Of a DNA stretch of 64,000 nucleotides, positions 36,001-43,831 are shown piece by piece; the first letter of the stretch is position 1; the number at the start of each line of letters is the position of its first letter. The position numbers were made by a program, and so were the translations under genes. The notes under the pieces were generated by a model, which ran no database searches, was not told where the DNA came from, and saw only the letters and a program-made list of their open reading frames with translations. This stretch comes from Paraburkholderia phytofirmans PsJN (GTDB lineage Bacteria; Pseudomonadota; Gammaproteobacteria; Burkholderiales; Burkholderiaceae): NCBI RefSeq assembly GCF_000020125.1, contig NC_010676.1, forward strand, positions 930,001-994,000. The letters are read 5' to 3'.

Positions 36001-36523
36001 AGAACTCGTTTTCCATGCCGAGCGCCTGCGCCGATCTCTCAAGTGCCTGCAATTTCGGCAAGGCCGGATAGCTCTGCGGCACCGGCGACGGCTGCAGCAT
36101 TGCTCGCGCGGACGCGTACCCTTTGTCGCGTCCCGCCTTGTCGGCGCGCAAGGCGGCCGGCCAGCGCGGGTCGTCCCATAGGCGCGGATCGGCTTCGAGC
36201 GCGACGTTCGCGTTGATCAGCGAGGTGCCGCCGAGACCGCAGCCGACTACCGCGTTTACGTCGTCGTTCACATGCACTTCGAGCAACGCCAGCGGCGAGC
36301 CGATATGTGCGAGCGCCGTGTTGTATTGCACTTCTTCGGCGCCCTGAAACGGCGTGCGGGGAAATTCACCGGCCATGAACTCGCGCCCACGTTCGAGCAC
36401 ACACACGCGGCGCCCGGCGCGCGCCATACGGCTCGCGGCGATCCCGCCGCCGTAGCCGGAACCCACCACAACCACGTCGTAATGCGCTTGGATTGCAGTT
36501 ACGACGCTCGATAAGCGGTTCAT
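33065..36523 (-). CDS. GMC-type flavin oxidoreductase / alpha-beta hydrolase fusion
   Basis: A 1152-residue protein. Residues about 10-570 form a cholesterol-oxidase-like GMC flavoprotein: VVVGSGYGGG dinucleotide motif, VVGCGLGGTSLINANV, and a C-terminal NPLLTISAL segment. It contains C-x2-C-x2-C-x3-C (Cys197, 200, 203, 207), spaced like a 4Fe-4S ferredoxin motif. A Pro/Ser-rich linker (about 575-595) leads to a C-terminal alpha/beta hydrolase from about 830, with HGSGVSS oxyanion turn, elbow GHCMGG (Cys923 where Ser is usual), HGDKNET and GYGHIDCIFG. GAGGTGG precedes the ATG at 36523. The function is likely oxidation plus hydrolysis or thioester chemistry on a lipid or sterol-like substrate; this is inference. 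Confidence 0.85.
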   Translation of the reverse strand: MNRLSSVVTAIQAHYDVVVVGSGYGGGIAASRMARAGRRVCVLERGREFMAGEFPRTPFQGAEEVQYNTALAHIGSPLALLEVHVNDDVNAVVGCGLGGTSLINANVALEADPRLWDDPRWPAALRADKAGRDKGYASARAMLQPSPVPQSYPALPKLQALERSAQALGMENEFSRPEITVTFNDRTNAAGVEQKACVGCGDCNSGCNYDAKNSTHMNYLPDAVAHGAQIFTGTAVHSVLRDAATGKWIVGYQLVSLGRESFGAPDLFVSADIVIVSAGTIGSTALLLRSRKQGLSVSNMLGKHFTGNGDVLAFAYNTEPVINGVGWGAHEKGEIPPVGPTITGLIDHRETPNVRDGYVIEEGSLAGPVGAALVGLLGAAAPLVGVDVAPRSVAEQLAYDARVATSFLRGPYHGALHHTQSYLVMAHDDENGEIDVDDKGQPRIVWENAGKQPIFQAVEEVLKRATVPLGGKYMRNPISTDILGNRTVTVHPLGGCGMGEDAEHGVVDHMGRVFCGATGNAVHDGLYVMDGAVMPMSLGVNPLLTISALTERNCELLLATHPLNAAPAEGAAVTPTLPPPPTPQAASSSLTPSSPQKIGLHFTETMVGTYTPNVAGEAATSPMEFTLTVESEDLADMISNPQHLAQTAGTLTCPALSAQPMTISNGTFNLFVVNESDVDERNMNYRMTLNATEGKTYFLSGKKIITRTSPINLWEQTNTLYAEVRESAQADAPLLGKATLIITPENFLKQQRTLEVTHAPDLKTRLEWTLKFGKFFAGVLFTEYGGVAAPLQYFDPKAEPRLKRALRAPAPQIVFFDTPDGTKLRLTRYHDPARKAARPVLLIHGSGVSSRIYSTDLIATNMVEYLFAAGYDVWLVDLRVSIEMPSVFVPTNVDKVAREDIPSAVAKIRELTGVPEIQALGHCMGGVALTMSLLYGLEGVRSVFISQVSAHPVPGTLEKIKAGLHIPDFMEHLGLMDVTAYTEHKSWPQNLLDEALKFYPLNHKEGCGNPICHRATFLYGLLYEHEQLNQTLHSNLQEILGVHDVGVFKHLATMVRAHKVVDAEGKDVYLTGTDGMKGLEGMRRPIGFIHGDKNETYLPISTQLTYEMLVKHFPEQPYERTIIPGYGHIDCIFGKNAALDVYPIIVKYLDAH

Positions 36524-36727
36524 CACGACCACCTCGTCTGGAATGGAATGCGGGGAGCGACAACCAGGACTTCGGAAGCAAGACGGTGTGCGGCGACAGC
36601 TTTTTTATCCTAGGCGGTGCGCGCTCACAAAAAAAGGCGCATCGTATGTGGCGCGCGGGCCGGCTGTGCCGCGTACGGGACGTCGCGAGAGGGCGCCGGG
36701 GTGCCGCGGGTGCACGGCCGCGTGCTA

Positions 36728-37519
36728 TTACGCGGCCGCTTCATTCAATTCGCTGTCGCTCGATTCGGCGGCGAGCAGGTTCAGCGCGAGCAGAATCGCC
36801 GGGCGATTGTCGATCTCGATCTCAATGCCGAGCACGTCCGTGAGCCAGCGGCCAATCTTCGTATTCGAAAAATCCTCGGCGCCAGCCGTCTTCTTCATGG
36901 TGACGCCGAGCTTGACGGCGCGATAGTGATACGAGGGCACACGATGCTGCGCTGCGACTGCCGACAAACCGCCTTTGCCTTCCGAGCACCAGCCGAGGCT
37001 GCCGGCCAGCACGATCCGCTCCGGTTCATCGAGGCTTTCGATAAAGGCGCGCGCCGAGAGCCGCACGCGTTGTTCGTCGAGGCCGTATTGCAGCAGCACG
37101 CTTTCCACCGGATCTTCCAGCGCCTGCGCGTGCAAATCGATTTCCTGCGCCATACCGTCGTTTTCCATCGATACGTTGCGCTGATGGCCGGCGCTGCGCA
37201 GGCAGTCGATCAGGTAGCGGCGGAAATACGCGCACAATGCGTAGCCGTTGGACGGCGCGCTCTCGGCGCAGGCGTGGGTTTCGGTGTGGCCCGGCGCGAG
37301 ACGCAGCACCTTGGCGTAGATGAACTGGGCGACCAGTTCTTCCTTGTCCTCGCCGAGCGCCTGCAGTTCGAGCGGGTGATAGGTCCGCAAGGCCCGCTTG
37401 ACCAGTTCGACCATCGACACCATTTCGTCGCCGGACAACCGGGTACGCCTGCGCCACAAATCCGGCAGGATTGCATCGTCGAGATTGCGGACGAACGCGT
37501 GGCTCGGAACTGCGCCCAT
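36728..37519 (-). CDS. Divergent sigma-70-like regulatory protein
   Basis: A 263-residue cytoplasmic protein. The middle (about 58-110) looks like sigma region 2 (EELVAQFIYAKVLRL then CAYFRRYLIDCLR) and 155-207 resembles region 4 with a helix-turn-helix (FIESLDEPERIVLAGSLGW, LSAVAAQHRVPSYHYRAVKLGV). A conserved-looking tail of about 55 residues (SNTKIGRWLTDVLGIEIEID) is extra. The ATG at 37519 has GGAGG five bases upstream and is chosen over an ATG four codons earlier. It is divergent from the hybrid kinase, suggesting a regulatory link. The sigma assignment is based on pattern only and remains uncertain. Confidence 0.62.
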   Translation of the reverse strand: MGAVPSHAFVRNLDDAILPDLWRRRTRLSGDEMVSMVELVKRALRTYHPLELQALGEDKEELVAQFIYAKVLRLAPGHTETHACAESAPSNGYALCAYFRRYLIDCLRSAGHQRNVSMENDGMAQEIDLHAQALEDPVESVLLQYGLDEQRVRLSARAFIESLDEPERIVLAGSLGWCSEGKGGLSAVAAQHRVPSYHYRAVKLGVTMKKTAGAEDFSNTKIGRWLTDVLGIEIEIDNRPAILLALNLLAAESSDSELNEAAA

Positions 37520-37897
37520 GAAAACCTCCATAAGGGGAAAGGCAAGGAGCGCGGTGAGCCTGAACTGCGGGCGGGGTGTGGATGTTGAAGCTTTGAGGCC
37601 GCGCTGGAATGTGAAGCCAGTATGGTTTCCAGCGGCCGCTTCGCCTATATGGATTAAGTGGTAGCTGATGGGTAAACTGCCGGGTAAACCATCCGGCAAA
37701 GTGCATCGTATTCGTCTGAAGTAAAACGGGCTTGCACTGGAAAATTGCATCGCACTGCGGCTACGCAATCGCATCGCAGTTGCATCCCAGACGCAGAGCC
37801 ACGCCGTATCCAAAGTATCCGATGCGGTTCGCGCCGCTGGCGTCGCCGCGCTTGCGATCCACATAACCGAATTTGCCGAGTCCGAGGAGACCGCGTG
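37520..37897. promoter_or_regulatory. Divergent region between sigma-like gene and hybrid kinase, with repeats
   Basis: This 378-base region has no gene. It contains direct repeats of GGGTAAAC (37670-37677, 37682-37689), an inverted repeat TGCCGG/CCGGCA (37678-37683, 37693-37698) overlapping them, and GCATCGCA twice (37747-37754, 37771-37778). Such arrays fit binding of the response regulator or the sigma-like protein. GAGGAG at 37884-37889 serves the kinase. Confidence 0.45.
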
Positions 37898-39865
37898 ATG
37901 CGGGCTGACCCGATCCAGCGTGCTATCGACGAAGACCTGGTGCGCGTGCTGTATGCGCAAGATCCGATCGCTTTCTTTTCGCACTGGTTTTCGATCGCGG
38001 TGCTCGTGTCGATTTACTGGCCGAACATACCGTCGCCGCCGCTCTTTATCGCGTGCTTCGGTTTCTATGCCGCGGCCAATTGCGCCAGTCTGGCGCTGTG
38101 GCTCGTCAACCGCCGTTACCCGCAACTCGTCTCGCCGCGCGGCTGGATCATTCTTCACGCGGTGCGCGGCATGCTGCTCTACAGCGGGCCCGGCATCGCC
38201 GTGTGGTTCGCGTTCCAGAGCCCGCAGTCGGACCTGCCGCTGCTGCACACGGTCATGCTCGTCACGCTGGCCGCCGGCGTGTTCATGTCGAATGGCTTCG
38301 ACCTGCTAAATTTCTCGACCTCGATTCCGTTTCTGCTGTTTCCTTCGATCGTTATGCATTTCGGCACGCATACGTTCGACCGCACGCTGCTTGCCATCGT
38401 CCTCGCGTTTTTCTTCTGCGCGATCAACGTCTACGCGCTGAGTTATCGCAAGCTGTTCCAGCAGGTCGTGCAGGCACGTGTCGATCAGCAGTATCTGGCG
38501 GAGTCGCTGGCCGCGCAAAAACGGGTGGCTGAGGAAGCGAGCCTCGCCAAGACGCGCTTTTTCGCGGCCGCCAGCCACGACTTGCGCCAGCCGCTGCATG
38601 CGATCGGCCTGCTCGCCGCCTCGCTGAACGACACGGCGGCGACGCCCGTGCAGCACGCGAAAACCGCCGAGCACATCGTCTACAACGTCGAGGCGCTGAA
38701 CCAGTTGTTCAACCAGGTGCTCGACCTTGCGCGGCTCGAAAGCGGCGTGACCCAGGTGATCCGGCTGCATTTCCGGCTGTCCGAACTGTTCGAGCGGGTT
38801 GGCAGCCAGTACCGTCCGCAGGCGGCCGCCAAAGGGCTGGCGCTGCGCATCGCGCCGACCGCGATGGTGGTGCACGACGACCCTGTGCTGCTCGAACGTG
38901 TGCTGAGCAATCTGCTGTCGAACGCGGTGCGTTATACCGAGGACGGCGCGATCTGGTTGGGCTTGCGCCGCGCCGGGCGGCAGACGGGCGGCTTTATCGA
39001 AGTGCGTGATTCGGGCATCGGGATTCCCGCGGAGGAGCACGCGCGCATCTTCGAGGAGTTTTATCAGGTCGCCAATCCGCAACGCGACGCACGCCAGGGG
39101 CACGGCCTCGGCTTGCCGACGGTGAAGCGGCTGGTCGAGATGCTCGGCGGCGAATTGCAACTGCGTTCAGCGCCGGGCCGCGGTTCGGTGTTCCGTTTTC
39201 CGGTGCAGGCGGGCGACCCCGACGGCGTCGTCGCGAGCCTGAACGAAGCGGTGGCCGGCGGGCCGTCGGCGCAAGGGCGGCATGTGCTGTGCATCGACGA
39301 CGATCCGTCGATTCTCGAAGGCCTGGTGAGTCTGCTGGGCCGTTGGGGTTGCAGCGTGCTCGGCGCGCGCGACGAGGCCAATGCGCTCGCGGCGCTCGAA
39401 GGCGGCTTCGTGCCGGATGCCGTGCTGTGCGACTACCAGTTGGCGAATCACCGAACCGGCGCGCAGGCGCTCACTGCCGTGCGCAACATGCTCGCGCGCG
39501 CGGGGCACGACAACGTGGTGACGCTGCTGATCACGGGCGACATGGCGTCGGCCGAACTGGCGGCGCTCGCCTTGCAGGGGATTCCGGTGCTTCACAAACC
39601 GGTCACGCCGGCGCGCTTGCGGCGCACGCTGGAGATGCTGTGGCAGCAGGCCGAGCTGGACAAGGGGCGGGCCGCTGCGGCGCTGGCATTACGCGTGGGT
39701 CAAACGGGAAACGTAGTGGGAAATGAAGCGAGCGGGCGGGTGGTGAGTGGTGCGTTGGCCGCTGCTGGGAGCGCGGCGCAAGGGGAGGCGAGAATGGGAT
39801 CGAAGGGCCAGCCGCAAAGCACGCTGACTCAAAGCGCTCAGTCGCAAAGTGAAGCGCAGAAGTAG
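37898..39865 (+). CDS. Hybrid sensor histidine kinase
   Basis: A 655-residue protein. The N-terminal 185 residues contain about six membrane helices with short loops, then a coiled linker, HisKA (phospho-accepting His227 in AAASHDLRQPLHA), HATPase_c (NAVRYTEDG, DSGIGIPAEE, GHGLGLPTVKRL; about 325-435) and a receiver domain (CIDDDPS, Asp512 in LCDYQL, Lys in LHKPV; about 462-580). The last 75 residues are Ala/Gly/Gln-rich low complexity. The ATG at 37898 follows a GTG codon; either could start. It converges with the LuxR-type regulator gene, a likely phosphotransfer partner. The signal is unknown. Confidence 0.9.
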   Translation: MRADPIQRAIDEDLVRVLYAQDPIAFFSHWFSIAVLVSIYWPNIPSPPLFIACFGFYAAANCASLALWLVNRRYPQLVSPRGWIILHAVRGMLLYSGPGIAVWFAFQSPQSDLPLLHTVMLVTLAAGVFMSNGFDLLNFSTSIPFLLFPSIVMHFGTHTFDRTLLAIVLAFFFCAINVYALSYRKLFQQVVQARVDQQYLAESLAAQKRVAEEASLAKTRFFAAASHDLRQPLHAIGLLAASLNDTAATPVQHAKTAEHIVYNVEALNQLFNQVLDLARLESGVTQVIRLHFRLSELFERVGSQYRPQAAAKGLALRIAPTAMVVHDDPVLLERVLSNLLSNAVRYTEDGAIWLGLRRAGRQTGGFIEVRDSGIGIPAEEHARIFEEFYQVANPQRDARQGHGLGLPTVKRLVEMLGGELQLRSAPGRGSVFRFPVQAGDPDGVVASLNEAVAGGPSAQGRHVLCIDDDPSILEGLVSLLGRWGCSVLGARDEANALAALEGGFVPDAVLCDYQLANHRTGAQALTAVRNMLARAGHDNVVTLLITGDMASAELAALALQGIPVLHKPVTPARLRRTLEMLWQQAELDKGRAAAALALRVGQTGNVVGNEASGRVVSGALAAAGSAAQGEARMGSKGQPQSTLTQSAQSQSEAQK

Positions 39866-40056
39866 AGGCGCATGGGAAGGGGGAGGCGAGCGGAGAAGGA
39901 GAGGCGCGCAGAAAAAGGCGCACAGCAGCAGGCGCACAGCAGACGGACAGGCGAACAGCACAGGGACAGGCGGACTGGACAAGGACAGGCGAACCGCGAA
40001 GTAAAGGCGCCCTTGGTCGACATAGCGGCGCGGACGCCGCCGTCGCCACTCTCACG
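39866..40056. repeat. Purine-rich degenerate repeat between kinase and response regulator
   Basis: The gap between the convergent genes is strongly purine-biased on the plus strand and carries degenerate tandem units around GGACAGGCG (three close copies between about 39930 and 40000) and GGCGCACAGCAG (two copies near 39915-39940). The bias begins within the last 150 bases of the kinase gene. No terminator was recognised. Confidence 0.45.
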
Positions 40057-40830
40057 CTACAAAGTTTTCCCAGCTTCCAGCCAGCCATTGATAACGGCGA
40101 TCGCCGTCGACCGGTTATGCACACCGAGCGCCCGGAAGATCACCGACAGATGCACCTTCACCGTGCCTTCCGCGACGCCCAGGTCGCGCGCGATCATCTT
40201 GTTGGTCCAGCCGCGATGCACGAGCCGCATGATGTCCTGCTGACGCGGCGACAGATTCTCCAGCAGATGCTGCTGGTGCGGCTGAAGTGCCTGGATCTGC
40301 GTAAGAGGTTCGGTGAGCGTAGCGCCGCCGCCCTGGCTGGGTGCGTGCGCACCGGCCGGAGCCGCATGCTGCGGCGCCGGTTCGGCAAGCGCTTCAGCAC
40401 GCGCGGGCGCGGCTTGCGCGTCGCGCGAGCCCAGCAGGCTGAGCGCTTCCATCGGCACATAAGCGCCGCCTGAAAGCACCAGTTCGATGGCCTTGAGCAT
40501 GACGCTGGCGGGCTGGCGCTTCGGCACGAAACCGAGCGCGCCGGCGGCCAGCACCGCGCGCATTTCGTCGGGCGATTCTTCGGCGGAGAGAACGACGAGC
40601 GGCAGCGCGGGATTCGCCTTCAACAGCACTTCGAGCGATGAAGCGCCGCTCATGCCCGGCATATGCAGATCGACAATGGCGAGATCGTGATCGGCGTCGG
40701 GACGCGCGAGCAGGGCAAGCGTCTCCCAGTTGTCGGCTTCGTCGAACTGGGCGTCGGGATCGAGGCCGCGCAGCATGCCTTTGACGCCTTGCCGGATCAG
40801 TTCATGGTCGTCGGCTACAAGAAACTTCAT
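40057..40830 (-). CDS. LuxR/NarL-type response regulator
   Basis: A 257-residue regulator with an N-terminal receiver (Asp7, Asp8, phospho-acceptor Asp54 in AIVDLHMPG, Lys in FVPKRQP), an Ala/Pro/Gln-rich linker (about 135-185) and a C-terminal LuxR helix-turn-helix (LSPRQQDIMRLVHRGWTNKMIARDLGVAEGTVKVHL). The ATG at 40830 starts with the receiver motif MKFLVADDHE. It is transcribed toward the hybrid kinase, which probably phosphorylates it directly or through its own receiver. Targets may include its own region and the divergent sigma-like gene. Confidence 0.9.
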   Translation of the reverse strand: MKFLVADDHELIRQGVKGMLRGLDPDAQFDEADNWETLALLARPDADHDLAIVDLHMPGMSGASSLEVLLKANPALPLVVLSAEESPDEMRAVLAAGALGFVPKRQPASVMLKAIELVLSGGAYVPMEALSLLGSRDAQAAPARAEALAEPAPQHAAPAGAHAPSQGGGATLTEPLTQIQALQPHQQHLLENLSPRQQDIMRLVHRGWTNKMIARDLGVAEGTVKVHLSVIFRALGVHNRSTAIAVINGWLEAGKTL

Positions 40831-41187
40831 GATGTCTCCGCGAGTCGGGCCTGCCCGATGTGGGCTACCGCCGTTATAGGGTCTCGTTTTACTTCTAGCC
40901 TCGTGAATCGCATCATTGCCGCCCACCCCGCGATCATATGCCTGATCGGTGCCGCGGCGCATCTTCCGGCGAGTTCCTCAAGAGGACTTCCGCCGGCACG
41001 CCGCCAAATGCCAGTTTATTTGTTAAATCGCCGTCCGTTCCGATGCGCCGCATGATGTCCAAAGCAGGTCTCTCGCACATAGGTTTTCGGCTTGCTTGGT
41101 AGACGAGCCGATTCGCCCTTTTTTGAAGGCGTCCATGCAGGATTCCGAAGGTTATGCGCGCCGGATCGAAGCGCGCTGAAGCAGCCT
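40831..41187. other. Intergenic region between response regulator and cio operon
   Basis: A gap of 357 bases lies between the regulator start (minus) and the end of the DUF2474-like gene (minus). It must hold the regulator promoter and the end of the oxidase operon. I recognise no gene, clear terminator or operator. Confidence 0.4.
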
Positions 41188-41400
41188 CTATTTGACTGCA
41201 AATAACGTCGCATTCATCAGAATCTTGAATGCGAATCCGAGCGACATCGCCGAGCCCACGCCGAAGCACCATAGCGCGATGAACCAGAGCCAGCCCGGCA
41301 GTTTGCGCGCCGGCGCCACGGTCGCCGGCGATGCTTCGTGGGTGGCGCTGTGACCCGCGCCGGAGTTCGTCTGCTTAGTGATAGTGATGTTGGTCGCCAT
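41188..41400 (-). CDS. Small membrane protein of the cytochrome bd operon (DUF2474-like)
   Basis: A 70-residue protein with a polar N-terminal half and one membrane helix near the C-terminus (LPGWLWFIALWCFGVGSAMSLGFAFKILM). Small single-helix proteins of this type (CydX, YbgT, DUF2474) often follow cydAB and stabilise the oxidase. It starts at 41400, overlapping the end of cioB by 26 bases, so it is co-transcribed. The tryptophan-rich helix start fits the DUF2474 pattern; assignment to that family is by eye. Confidence 0.75.
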   Translation of the reverse strand: MATNITITKQTNSGAGHSATHEASPATVAPARKLPGWLWFIALWCFGVGSAMSLGFAFKILMNATLFAVK

Positions 41401-42379
41401 GACGCACCTTGCCGCGAAATACCCAATAACCCATTGTCGTATAGGCGATGATGATGGGCAGAATCACCGCTGCGCCGACCAGCGTGAACATCTGGCTCGA
41501 ACGCGGCGCGGCCGCTTCCCACAGCGTCATGCTGGACGGAATTGCATACGGCCACAAGCTCACCAGCAGCCCCGCGTAGCCGAGCAGCACCAGCAGCAGC
41601 GCGAGCGCGAACGGCGTGTTGTGATGCCGCTCACGCACCGCGCGATGCATGAGGAATGCCGCGACCGCCACGAGGAACGGCACCGGCAGCAAACGATAGA
41701 ACAGGCCGTCGTGGAACCAGCGTTGCGCGATGTTGGGATCCTGCAGCGGCGTCCACAGGCTGACCATCGCGACGAAGCCGAGCAGCACGACCGTCAACGG
41801 CCAGACCACGCGATGCAGGCGGCGCTGCAGATCGCCTTCGGTCTTCGCCACCAGCCAGCAGCAGCCGAGCAGCGCATACGTGACCACGAGTCCGAGACCC
41901 GTGAGCAGGCTGAACGGCGTGAGCCAGCCGAAGGCGTCGCCGGCATACGCGCCGTCCACTACCGGAATGCCTTGCAGGAACGCGCCCAGCGCAATGCCCT
42001 GAAAGAAGGTCGCGCCCGCCGAGCCGCCGATGAACGCGAGGTCCCACAGATGCTTCGTACGATTGGCCTTGGCGCGAATCTCGAACGACACGCCGCGAAA
42101 GATCAGACAGACGAGCATGAAGATCAGCGGCAGATACAGCGCGGACAGCACGGTCGAATAAACCGCCGGAAACACGGCGAACAATCCGGCGCCGCCGAGC
42201 ACCAGCCAGGTTTCGTTGCCGTCCCACACCGGCGCGACGGTGTTCATCATCAGGTCGCGTTCCTTCTCATCGGGGAAGAATGGGAAGACGATGCCGATGC
42301 CCAGATCGAAGCCGTCCAGCACCACATACATGAAAAGGCCCAGCGCGATGATCGCGGCCCACACTACGGTTACGTCCAT
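41375..42379 (-). CDS. cioB: Cytochrome bd-type quinol oxidase subunit II (cyanide-insensitive type)
   Basis: A 334-residue inner-membrane protein with about eight to nine helices. It begins with the CydB-type N-terminus (MDVTVVWAAIIALGLFMYVVLDGFDLGIGI) and has PVWDGNETWLVLGGAGLFAVFP, a hallmark of subunit II. It partners subunit I encoded 39 bases upstream. The moderate length and sequence style match CioB more than E. coli CydB. Confidence 0.93.
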   Translation of the reverse strand: MDVTVVWAAIIALGLFMYVVLDGFDLGIGIVFPFFPDEKERDLMMNTVAPVWDGNETWLVLGGAGLFAVFPAVYSTVLSALYLPLIFMLVCLIFRGVSFEIRAKANRTKHLWDLAFIGGSAGATFFQGIALGAFLQGIPVVDGAYAGDAFGWLTPFSLLTGLGLVVTYALLGCCWLVAKTEGDLQRRLHRVVWPLTVVLLGFVAMVSLWTPLQDPNIAQRWFHDGLFYRLLPVPFLVAVAAFLMHRAVRERHHNTPFALALLLVLLGYAGLLVSLWPYAIPSSMTLWEAAAPRSSQMFTLVGAAVILPIIIAYTTMGYWVFRGKVRHGDQHHYH

Positions 42380-42418
42380 GTTCTTTCTCTATCGCAAGTA
42401 GCTGTGAAGCAGGGTGGT

Positions 42419-43831
42419 TCAGGCGGCGTCGATCATGTGATCGGCGGCGGAAAGCGGGCGGCGCGCGGTCTCGTTTGGCGAGCGCGGCGGCGCTTCGTGT
42501 GGCGTGTGTCCCGGAAGCGCGGGACCCGCGCGCATCAGCTTGAGCATGTAGTAGACGCCGGTGCCGAACACGAGGAAGTACACCACCACGAAAGTCATCA
42601 GCGAAATGCCGACCTGCTGCGTGGTGAGAGGCGACACGGCTTGCGAGGTGCGCATCACGCCGTACACGACCCACGGTTGACGGCCCGCTTCGGTGGTGAC
42701 CCAGCCGGCCAGCAGCGTGATGAAACCCGTCGGCCCCATTGCCACGGCGACGCGCTGGAACCACTTCGATTCGAACAGGCGTCCACGGCGGCGCAGCACC
42801 CACGCGGCTACCGACATCACGATCATCAGCACGCCGAGGCCGGCCATGATGCGAAAGCTCCAGAACACCACTGTCGAGTTCGGCCGGTCTTGCGGCGGGA
42901 ATTCTTTAAGGCCGCGAATTTCGCCGTCCCAGCTGTGCGTGAGGATCAGGCTGCCGAGATGCGGAATCGACACGGCGTAGCGCGTGGTTTCCGCCTGCAT
43001 GTCGGGAATGCCGAACAGGTTCAGCGCGGTGCCGCCTTTTTCTGTTTCCCAAAGGCCTTCGATCGCCGCGATCTTGGCGGGCTGGTATTCGCGCGTGTTC
43101 AAACCGTGCTGATCGCCGACGAATGCCTGGATCGGCGTGAGGATCAGCAGGAGCCAGAGCGCCATCGAGAACATTTTCTTGACGGCCGGATCGCGCCGTC
43201 CGCGCAGCAGATGCCATGCGCCCACCGCCGACACCACCAGCGCCGCGACGATGAATGCCGCGAGCGCCATATGCGCAAGCCGGTACGGGAACGACGGGTT
43301 GAAAACGATCTTGAACCAGTCGAGCGGCACGACGCGGCCGTTGACGACTTCGAAGCCTTGCGGCGTTTGCATCCAGCTATTGGAAGCGAGAATCCAGAAG
43401 GTCGAAATCAGCGTGCCGATCGCCACCATCAGCGTGGCGCCGAAGTGGGCGCGCGGACTGACGCGCTGCCAGCCGAACAGCATGATGCCGAGGAAGCCCG
43501 CTTCGAGGAAGAACGCGGTCATCACTTCGTACATCAACAGCGGGCCGGTGACGGGGCCGGCGAAACTGGAGAAGCCCGACCAGTTGGTGCCGAACTGATA
43601 GCTCATCACCACGCCGGAAACCACACCCATGCCGAAGGCCACGGCGAAGATCTTCGACCAGAACAGACAAAGGTCTTTGTAGTACGCCTTGCGCGTTTTC
43701 AGCCAGCGCCATTCGAGCACGGCGATGAAGCTGGCGAGGCCGATGCTGAGCGCCGGAAAGACGATGTGGAACGAGACGGTGAACGCAAACTGGATGCGGG
43801 CGAGATCGAAGGCCGATAGAGCGGAGTTCAT
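42419..43831 (-). CDS. cioA: Cytochrome bd-type quinol oxidase subunit I (cyanide-insensitive type)
   Basis: A 470-residue subunit that carries the hemes and the quinol site. Heme-ligand candidates are His22 in FTVSFHIVFPALS and the His of PYRLAHMALAAF near residue 187. QTPQGFEV and GDQHGLNTREYQPAK outline the quinol-binding loop, which is short as in CioA-type oxidases rather than the long Q-loop of E. coli CydA. GRQPWVVYGVMRT near residue 385 is conserved in the family. First gene of the operon; an FNR/ANR-like box lies 188 bases upstream. It supports respiration at low oxygen or with cyanide. Confidence 0.93.
   Translation of the reverse strand: MNSALSAFDLARIQFAFTVSFHIVFPALSIGLASFIAVLEWRWLKTRKAYYKDLCLFWSKIFAVAFGMGVVSGVVMSYQFGTNWSGFSSFAGPVTGPLLMYEVMTAFFLEAGFLGIMLFGWQRVSPRAHFGATLMVAIGTLISTFWILASNSWMQTPQGFEVVNGRVVPLDWFKIVFNPSFPYRLAHMALAAFIVAALVVSAVGAWHLLRGRRDPAVKKMFSMALWLLLILTPIQAFVGDQHGLNTREYQPAKIAAIEGLWETEKGGTALNLFGIPDMQAETTRYAVSIPHLGSLILTHSWDGEIRGLKEFPPQDRPNSTVVFWSFRIMAGLGVLMIVMSVAAWVLRRRGRLFESKWFQRVAVAMGPTGFITLLAGWVTTEAGRQPWVVYGVMRTSQAVSPLTTQQVGISLMTFVVVYFLVFGTGVYYMLKLMRAGPALPGHTPHEAPPRSPNETARRPLSAADHMIDAA

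Noticed and set aside
41378..43819. An 813-codon open frame on the plus strand opposite cioA and cioB
   Set aside because: The translation is His/Arg/Glu/Gln-rich with no recognisable domain, as expected for the antisense of GC-rich membrane-protein genes. cioA and cioB on the other strand have all family motifs.
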